A stretch of 64,000 nt of DNA from assembly GCA_013396635.1 (NCBI GenBank), contig WBMW01003829.1:1502524-1566523 (forward strand), given 5' to 3'. The notes under the pieces were generated by a model, which was not told the origin of the DNA, ran no database searches, and worked only from the letters and a program-made list of their open reading frames with translations. Source of the stretch: Penelope pileata (taxonomy: Eukaryota; Chordata; Aves; Galliformes; Cracidae). Position numbers and translations under genes: made by a program. This document shows, piece by piece, positions 56,143 through 64,000 of the stretch (position 1 is its first letter; the number at the start of each line of letters is the position of its first letter).

Positions 56143-59100
56143 GTAAGAATTGGCATTCCTACGAGAACCCCAGAAAGGGCTGTGTTTTCCCTTTCGCAAG
56201 CACAGGTTGTGCACAAGAAGGGCAGAACACGTGTCTTTCAGCCTGCCCCCAGCTCTTTAAAAGAGGTCATGCTGCAGTTTTTCTTCTGCTCAGAGGACGA
56301 CAGGGGACAGAAATAGCTGTTATAGCTCCTCTCTCCTCTTCCAAATCTTTGGGCCAAAGCAGAGCTTACTGCTGTGCATCTCCAGTATCCATCAGTACAG
56401 GTTGGGTTCAGTCAGCTCTTTTGGGTTTGTAAAGTAACAGCTAGTGAGGAGACCCCTTGGCATAAATAAAGACTCCTTCTGCAAGGGTGTTGAGAAAGGA
56501 AAAGTACCCTGAGCTGTGCAGAACCATGGAACTTGAACCCTGGCACTTCCTGGCAAGTTTTAAACCTTCCTGGACTTTCTTTCCCTCAGAAATTCCACAA
56601 ACAATTCAGAATAGGATCGTCTCTTTAGAGGACTAGTCCCAAAAAGGACAGGGACGCATTAAGCAAGGCTTTGCTGTATGGCAACAGTGCAGACAGCCTT
56701 GTCATGCTGCCTGCTTATAATCACATTAGGACAGATCCACCAGCTCTCGGTTTGTGTACACAGAACCGGGCCCTACATGGGCCTGGTGAAGTCCAAAAGC
56801 TCTGTATTTCTATTGTAAAATCACCAGTTAGAAAGGCAGAGAGCAACATCGCAGCGCCAGACCTGCATTGCAGATTTCTGAAGCAGATAGCAGTACCCTC
56901 CAAACCCGACTGGGAACTCACTGCCGTCCTCACATCTCAAGAACTGCAAGCCATCTGCATTCATGCTGGCAGTGCTCCAGGCACAGGCACAGCCAGGCTG
57001 AAGTGACATAAGAGGCTAGATCTTCATCTGGTGTAAAATCAATACAACACTTGACTTCAGCTGAGATTTATGCAGCCTGAGGACCTAACCCAAGGACTTA
57101 CATGTACTGTTTAGAGTTAATGCTGACCTTAAGTGGTAGAGCTTGTACTCTTGAGCCTTCTCACACGTGCAAACCTTCTTAGATGAGCAGCATGTCCATG
57201 CCTGTTTTCCATGTCAATTAATTATATCAGAGCCTAGTATGCACACACAAAACAAAAAGAAATTATTGCAGCCAGGGATTCACTCAGCTAACTTTCCTTA
57301 CTGGGGTTTGATTCCAAAGAGGACAGGGTGAATTACATGTTGTCTTATAGGCAAGAAGCTGGTCTCTAACAGAGAGGCTCATACAACATAGAAGAATGCG
57401 TGACTTTGTGTCAGTCAAAAGTTTGCTTCATAAAGCTGAATCTGTTAGTCTGCATGTATTGGAAAATGTACAGTGTCACCACGAAGCCATTCTGCAGCAT
57501 TTTGTATTTCAGGGAAAAACTAAATGGGGGGTTGGAGGTGAGAGACCTACCACTGTTGTTCACATGAATAGCAGCAGAAAGCAGCAAATTAATCTACACT
57601 GCGACAAGGGATTGGAAGATTATACAGCCCTTGCCATAACTAGGTTTAAATACAAGTCTAAGACATACATTGTTTTTTCAGAGGAAGAACAAGGACATGC
57701 ACACATTAGCAGCTATCCTACTCATGACATAGCACAGTGGCAGGAGACGTCCTGTGGATGGAAATTGGCTGCATCCTATCCATGTTTGCAGGATACTGTC
57801 ACAGTATGCAGCAATCCTAACAAGGATTCTCCTATCAGCTCATGTTTGTAAACATATGGATTTTGAAAACATTGACCAGGCCCTTTGTGCACACAAAGAG
57901 CATGGGCTGTATCTCTAGGCAGTGCATGCAGAGAGCAGCTGGCTAACTGAGGCACTGGCCTTCCACATCAGCGTGGTGGTCCTACAGAGTTAGGTATGCA
58001 GAACTTCATACAGCAAATGGAAAAAAAAAGCACTGTGGGCTAATGTGATTCCTTAACTGCAGCCTTGCAGGCAGGCCCTGTTGGGCAGAGCCCTTGGCTA
58101 AGAGCAGTGACACATTCCTGAAAGATGGACACGCGGTGTACATTGTAAAAGCAGCACAAGAACAAGAGTCTTCAGTCTTAGTGAAAATGTGCTGAATAAG
58201 GACACATGGCCTCAGCAGTAATGAGATAGCAGACAAAGAAATATAATATGTTAGGATAACCCTGTATAAAAGATAGAAATGACTGAAATCTCAATGATAC
58301 TGAAACCAAAAACGCATACGCATCCATTTTGCAGTGAGTTGGCAATAGACATCAGTCCTGGCTGGTGACAGGCAACGCAGCATGGCTGGAGCAGCTTTTT
58401 CTGACCAGCTGAGCACTGTGCTTTAGATCAGCTATGATCATTACAAAGATCCTTGGCTGGGATACATTGCAAAAGCTGGGGTACATCACCAAGCTAACTC
58501 AAATGCTTCTGAAGCACTCACGTTGGGCTGGGTGTGTGCATCCAAACCACAGCAACCTCATAATGCAGAGAGGTAAACTGATCTACCCATGGTAATCAGG
58601 GGAGGCAACAAATGAAAGGTTTTATCCTCCCTTCAGATCAGGGAGAAAGGGACAAAAACTAAAATGATGATGTAATAAGTAGGTCAAATGGGCCAGATAT
58701 CATTACCAGAAGACAGTCTGATCCCAAAAAGAGCCATTAATGGGAGGATGGGAGGAAAGTAGAAGGGACTAAAAACATTTTGTTCTGACCCAGGTGGGAA
58801 GGTCTGGGCAAGTACTCCCATCGACTTGGATGAAACATCATCCACCAAAGTTAGGCTTTAGTATTTCCATTTAGAGACATTACGTTTCATCGACACTTAA
58901 CATTCAATCAATATTCATGTATTTCACGATAAACTTTGATGCTTTCAAACCATTAAGTTATTTTTCAGGTAATCTTTCAGCAAATGCACATGAAGCTATA
59001 CTGTGACAGACAAGGTCAAATTCATGGCTAAAAAGTAGAACTGTGGCTCCTAATGAGCAGTTATGGTGATTTACTGAGGATCTGGCACGTGCTGCTGTAC

Positions 59101-60247
59101 TAAAAATACACATTTACATTTGCCAGAACAATTATGGAAAAAAGCCCAAGATGCTTAAGAATGATTTATTGCACATCAGTATAACCATTGTTAAAGGTTT
59201 TGAAATGTATTTGGGAAAGTTGCTTCACCGTTCTGTCTTTGCAAATTGAAGATTTAAAATAAATCTGCACAATTTGGATACACCCCAGAGAACTGGGAAT
59301 AATCATCAAAACTAAAAAAAAATGAAGACATCAAACCACAGAAAAGAGCTTTCTCTCTGAAGTCATGCTTTTAAAGCAGTAACACAACTCTCACCTTTCC
59401 CACAGGTCTGATTTCAAACGCTGAAAACATTTTCTATCTAGTTGCTCTGCTAGCATAAGTGGGCATAGCAACACGGGCTTGAACGGAGCTTTGCCAATTC
59501 TTGTCAGCTACAACGCATTTGACTCCAAAACTAATTTCTGCAGAGCAACAGAAAGCCATGCTCAAAGTCTCTGCCCCCTCAAAGAGAACTCCTAAATCAG
59601 TTGTTTTATTAGCAGCGTTTTTTAAGCATGGCAAGTGTTACAGCATGGAAGATAGTGAAGTCAACAGTTCAGCCCACACTGGACTAAATTCCAGTTCGAT
59701 TTTTTCAAATAATGGTAGAATTCCAAATTGTGAAGGAACCCCTTCCTTCTCCATCCCTGTTTACACAGCTCTCCCTGATGAAAGAGGTTACTCTACCTTG
59801 CAGCTACACTGGTGAACTGTTTGCTGAGAGAGGAGTAATGGCATCACCCCTACCTACTCCTTCCTTGTCACATGCATACCCAAGAGATCCAGATGGAGTC
59901 CAGGTCCACTGAACCTAAGCCTTACAGAGCTTTGGAAGATTTTCACTGGTGAAATCCACATGCACATCACCAATTTTCATCCTCTTATCCATCACTGTTA
60001 TGGACGCAAGCCATTAGCACCAGCTACAGATCTCACATGTTATTTAAGAGAGTTGTGTGAAAACAGACACAAAAGCTCTACTCAAAGGTTACTTGAAATG
60101 CCACAAAATCAGGCTAATCTGTAATTTCCATTTGTTGTTTTTTTTTCCCCCCTGACATAGCCAAAACTAGAGGACTGCTCAGAAAGCACTGTACATATTC
60201 TCTCTCTGCCACATAATCACCTGTCTCCTTCCTTTGTGTTTCCCTAG
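56143..60247 (+). other. SNAP25: SNAP25 intron 7 (4105 bp)
   Basis: I see no gene, transposon or tandem repeat. The longest open frame (57396-57851, 151 codons) has no recognisable domain. The acceptor region TTTGTGTTTCCCTAG precedes exon 8. Confidence 0.92.
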
Positions 60248-60316
60248 GCTGATTCCAATAAAACCAGGATTGATGAAGCCAACCAGCGTGCAACAAAGAT
60301 GCTTGGCAGTGGTTAA
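60248..60316 (+). CDS. SNAP25: SNAP25 exon 8 coding part: residues 185-206 and stop
   Basis: Coding bases give ADSNKTRIDEANQRATKM and then LGSG followed by TAA. This is the last part of the Qc helix and the short C-terminal tail needed for calcium-triggered fusion. The bonds known to be cut by the clostridial neurotoxins that target SNAP-25 lie in residues 180-199 and are unchanged here. The same exon continues into the 3' UTR. Confidence 0.98.
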   Translation, partial: ADSNKTRIDEANQRATKMLGSG

Positions 60317-60511
60317 ATGCAGCCAAGTGCGTTTCCTTTTAACGCTGTCCCAGATGGCAGCACCTTCATGCTTTTATCATGGTATTTACCTACTAGGTTT
60401 GCACACATGCACATATCAGCCCCATTGTAAATGTTGTCCTGTGTAGTTTGTCAGCTTTCCAAAAATGATACTTGTAATTAATTTTTTCTAGATATCTTTC
60501 TTTCCAAAGGT

Positions 60512-60519
60512 TGTACATA
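60512..60519 (+). promoter_or_regulatory. SNAP25: Pumilio-response-type element TGTACATA in 3' UTR
   Basis: TGTACATA is an exact match to the Pumilio core consensus UGUANAUA, about 200 bases after the stop codon. Pumilio proteins repress or localise many neuronal mRNAs; binding here is inferred from the motif only. Confidence 0.5.
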
Positions 60520-60899
60520 GTGCTGATTTGATGGCTATAGCTCACTATGATGTTTTCTGGGATTTTCCCTTTCCTTGTTTCTGTTCAGATTCCTTTTCCT
60601 TTTTCCTCTCCTCCTTTTTTTAAACGATGTTTGCTGAATGACAACAATGTTGGAATGCTAAACGTGCTGTTAACCTTTAAATATACAGTATTGTTCTTGT
60701 AAAACTGTGACATTCCACAGAGCTACTGCCATGCTCCTGTCTTTGGGTACCATGATGTTTAAGCACTTAAACCTGCTGTCTTTGGTTCTTCATTGCCATT
60801 ATCTGTTGTTATGATTTCATGATTAGACAATGTGGAATTATATTACTATAACAAGCATTGCACTACAAAGTGATGTGATTTATGCATTTATGCATGAGG

Positions 60900-60905
60900 A
60901 ATAAA
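60900..60905 (+). terminator. SNAP25: Proximal poly(A) signal AATAAA (candidate)
   Basis: A canonical hexamer lies about 580 bases after the stop. Using it would give a shorter 3' UTR that loses the miR-153 seed match but keeps the Pumilio motif. No strongly GU-rich element is obvious downstream, so usage is uncertain. Confidence 0.4.
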
Positions 60906-61350
60906 TAGACTTTTAGACTCCTACTTAAACAAGACTTTTTCCCATGGCAGTAGCACACCAACAATGACAACAAAAGCATGCTCAGTATTCGGACTCTTTT
61001 GGGACTATGTTATACCAGCAAGTTTGCAGTCGTGCCACTTTTTTCTTGTTGATATATATATATAGTTATTAACCATGATCATTTTTTTTTTAATTATGAA
61101 AAAAGAGGGATTTGGCACTCACCATTTAGCCATTGCCAGCAAAACAAGCTTGGCTGAAAATATGTCAAAGACAAAAAGAAATAAGTGTAATATATTGGGT
61201 TTGTCTGCTGCTTTTGAAGACTATCTTTTGGAGGAAACGACTACCATATGAAATGGTGCAAAGAAATGTAATTTTTATAAGGCTCTCTCTTACTAGTCGC
61301 TATCCCCATGTGGTTTGTTATCGGTACAGTTCTCTGTTGCTTACCTAGAG

Positions 61351-61357
61351 CTATGCA
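61351..61357 (+). promoter_or_regulatory. SNAP25: miR-153 seed match (7mer-m8) in 3' UTR
   Basis: CTATGCA is complementary to bases 2-8 of miR-153, a neuronal microRNA reported to target SNAP25. The base after the seed is C rather than A, so it is a 7mer-m8 and not an 8mer. Confidence 0.5.
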
Positions 61358-61855
61358 CACCAAATCGCTGAGATGTTTAGTAGCTGACTTAATTAAAAAC
61401 TAATTAAAAAAAACCTAAATGAATGAACTCTAGATAAACTGTGAGATAAATATCATTTACAGCATGTAATATGAAATTCCTTATGTCTCCTGTCAGTTTG
61501 TGAAGTGATTGACATTTTGTAGCTAGTTTAAAAATTATTAAAAATTATAGATCTCAGAATTCATGCTTGCTTTATCTATTTGTTGCTCTACGTGTCAGTG
61601 AGACTCAGTGCTTTGCCACTTCACTGGGAAAAGGAGAAGTGCAGAGAAGTCCAAAGACTCTTTACTAACTGGTTCTGCATGAGAACTACAGACAAAACAT
61701 TTCTGTTTGCAATGCTGTATGAAAGGAAATGTATCTGGTCTAAAAATAGCATCTTACACTAAGTATGAAGACAGTATTGTTTTAAATAACCTGGCTTAGA
61801 TTACCAAACACGGAAACAAAATATATATTTTCTTGTTCAAGGCAAAGGAAAACAA

Positions 61856-61900
61856 AATAAATGCTGTGCTGCAAAAGGATTTGGTTCCTTAGTCAATAAA
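61856..61900 (+). terminator. SNAP25: Distal poly(A) signals, two AATAAA hexamers
   Basis: Canonical hexamers occur at 61856-61861 and 61895-61900. A GTGGTGG-type GU-rich stretch follows the second by about 11 bases, the expected layout of a functional vertebrate poly(A) site. Confidence 0.8.
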
Positions 61901-61915
61901 ATTCATTCCTGTGGT

Positions 61916-64000
61916 GGATCTAGCCACATGCTATGTACCTCTTTGCAGGGAACACTTTGAACTACAGAGTTTGTATAGTCTGCTAAGAATAATTTTTTTT
62001 TAGACGACTAACAGCAAATAATGTTTACTGCCAGCGCAAAGTGCTATCATATTTTCCCAGGGTTTTTTTTCCCCTATATGGGCAAATTATAATTAACTGT
62101 ACATGAGTGACAGTTCACTCACGTGTCTCACATGGCCTTAAGTCAAAATATACAAAGAACATAAATGCTGGCATAATTAAAATCACATGATAATGTATAC
62201 ACAAGCTGTATTTTCTCTAGCAGCCTTTCATTTTTAGTATCTATTAAAAATTCATTTATGTAAATATTTTCCCCCACTACTTCAAACCCAAGAGTAAACT
62301 TCAAGCAATTGCAGTTAATCTGCGGGCCATTTCCAACCCTGTTCATTCAGGGATTCTGTACTTGCGACAGCACTGAAAGGAGGGCAACAATCCTACTAGA
62401 GAATGCCACAGTGTAAGAACTTACAAATATCAAATACAAGGGTTTTTGAGAAGGGAAAGAAAAATATAAGGAGGTAACGATGATATTAAGGAGATTTTCT
62501 CATGTGTGTGGTAAGAAAGTATCTGAAAATTCTGACTTTCTAAGGCCATTACAGCTGATCCAAAACATAAGCTGCTGCTGTAGAGGAAATCACTATGGCT
62601 TGGCGTCTGTTTTCGTCTTGAACAAAGATGAAAACCAAGCTATTGAAGCTTTTTGCCCATCTGGAAGTTTAAAGTATAGAAATATTGAAATGCTTCATTG
62701 TATTCACCCTTATATCCTCCCCCACTGTATGCAGGTTCTCTGCCAAGATGGCTGAAAATGACTTAAGTAAATAAGTGTAAAATACTGCATTTTCTGATGT
62801 TCTTGGAAATTGACTTTTGCAGGATTAATTATTCTTGAAATAACTCAAAGAAAGCTTAGATCTCATGCAGTTTGCTCCTAGAACAACCCACTTCTGTTCA
62901 TTAAGTTTTTCACACACAAAATCCTTGACGCAGCAGCTGACTCAATAGTTTTAAAGGCAACGTTGCCTCAGCTGCAGCATTTTCCCTTGTTTTGTTTTTT
63001 TCCTACTGCTCTGCTCTGCCCATGCTCCCTATGATGTGGTGCAGGGTTACCTGCTAGAGGGGCAAGGCTCGCTTCAGGGAAGGGGACAAAGAAGGCTGGA
63101 ATTACAGCTCCTGTGAGATGAAGCAGTTCACAATTAATGGCTTCTTTCCTATCACATGTGATTCTCCTTTCCTAGTCCAGGCTGGAAATGAAAATATCAA
63201 AATAATCCTCCAAAAGGATATTTGAATGTTACTTCTCAACAACACAAAATACACAAGTAGTCTAACATGCTGTGCAAAAAAATCATCTTCATTAAATACC
63301 TGGCCTGATTTCAGCAGTGAGAAACTAAAGAAACCTGGAAAATCTAAATATCAACAAAGAGGCTCATCTGAAAGAAAACTTCAAGCCTTTACGATGGTGA
63401 CACTTCTCCACATCAGCACAAACACCCCAATTCTAAGCTCAGAAGAGCTGGTCCCTGTTTTCCAGACAGACATAAACACACAAGCAGAAACCATGGGTCA
63501 TACTCAGTACCCTGCGGTCTGGTCGAGCACATCTTACCAAAAGCACACAGACTTGATGTAGAAGTACAGACTGAAAAAGAATTGATACTCCTTGAAGATT
63601 TGGTGTTAACAGTGTATATAATAAGAAACAACAACTCTAACAGTGAAGAGTATATTTAAAAAAAAAACAAAAGTGAACTTTATTAGCCTACATTGTTAAA
63701 TCCTTTGTTTTGCAGAAAACAAAATGTCACAGTTTGCATGACAAATTGTAAAGCATCTCCTCAGAGAAATGCCTGTGCCACATGACACACTCGTTACAGA
63801 CAGGCATTAAATTTTCAAGAAATATAGGCGACAGTTACTCTCCAAAATATTCTGTGTGCCACCCCAGCAGCCTCCACAGGCTTTGGATTTGGACCCAAAT
63901 CTGGCAAGACTGCTCAAGACCTATTTGGGGATGTGGAGGCAGACAATTCAATTCCCACACCTTTTTCCTCCCTCTTTCTTCTCCTACATATGCACATATA
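61916..64000. other. Intergenic region downstream of SNAP25
   Basis: No exon, RNA gene or recognised repeat is visible. The open frames are short and overlap on both strands without domain content. In vertebrates the next gene downstream is usually MKKS, but nothing of it is recognised here. Confidence 0.75.

Larger units (their letters stand above)
60317..61915 (+). other. SNAP25: SNAP25 3' UTR
   Basis: About 1.6 kb of AT-rich untranslated sequence follows the stop. It includes T-rich runs, an alternating TA stretch near 61051-61064, a Pumilio-type motif, a miR-153 seed match and three AATAAA signals. The distal end is inferred from paired AATAAA at 61856-61861 and 61895-61900; cleavage would fall about 10-30 bases after the last one. 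Confidence 0.85.

Noticed and set aside
55915..56316. 133-codon open frame covering exon 7
   Set aside because: Only the 55998-56142 part is coding. The ends are intron read-through past clear AG and GT splice sites.
57396..57851. 151-codon open frame on the + strand in intron 7
   Set aside because: It has no recognisable domain and no splice support, and lies wholly inside a SNAP25 intron. An open frame of this length is expected by chance in 64 kb.

Overview
The window is vertebrate nuclear DNA that carries most of SNAP25, the neuronal t-SNARE gene (synaptosomal-associated protein of 25 kDa), on the + strand. All seven coding exons can be read directly. They splice with GT-AG introns into a 206-residue protein with the mutually exclusive exon pair 5a/5b. 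The repeats are two 3'-truncated CR1 LINE pieces with the bird-type 3' end and an internally deleted mariner-type transposon resembling chicken Galluhop. These point to a galliform bird, most likely Gallus gallus. The species call is inference.

Layout: 1-31961 is non-coding and most likely intron 1, possibly partly 5' flank. The untranslated first exon and promoter were not recognised here. This stretch holds a 31-bp tandem duplication (11220-11276), the mariner relic (14047-14570), low-complexity tracts and a CR1 piece (27112-27327). Coding exons: exon 2 31962-32096 (ATG at 32025), exon 3 32532-32573, exon 4 40936-40984, exon 5a 49502-49619, exon 5b 49757-49874, exon 6 53796-53921, exon 7 55998-56142, exon 8 from 60248 (stop 60314-60316). 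A 3' UTR of about 1.6 kb ends near 61915 after paired AATAAA signals. The remaining 2.1 kb is downstream intergenic DNA with no recognised gene.

How it works together: exons 2-5 encode the N-terminal (Qb) SNARE helix. The end of exon 5 encodes the palmitoylated cysteine cluster. Exon 6 encodes the membrane-associated linker, including the VVASQP motif bound by DHHC palmitoyltransferases. Exons 7-8 encode the C-terminal (Qc) SNARE helix. Choosing 5a or 5b changes nine residues, including the cysteine spacing. The frame arithmetic makes inclusion of both, or skipping of both, run into early stops.

The most informative non-coding observations are: the splice-site architecture around 5a/5b (a 71-nt AG-free zone ahead of 5b, near-identical donors, GCATG motifs downstream); a hairpin-forming palindromic element about 80 bp from a perfect 16-bp palindrome with a full CRE core in intron 4; and candidate Pumilio and miR-153 sites in the 3' UTR. 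I did not find a new multi-gene system.
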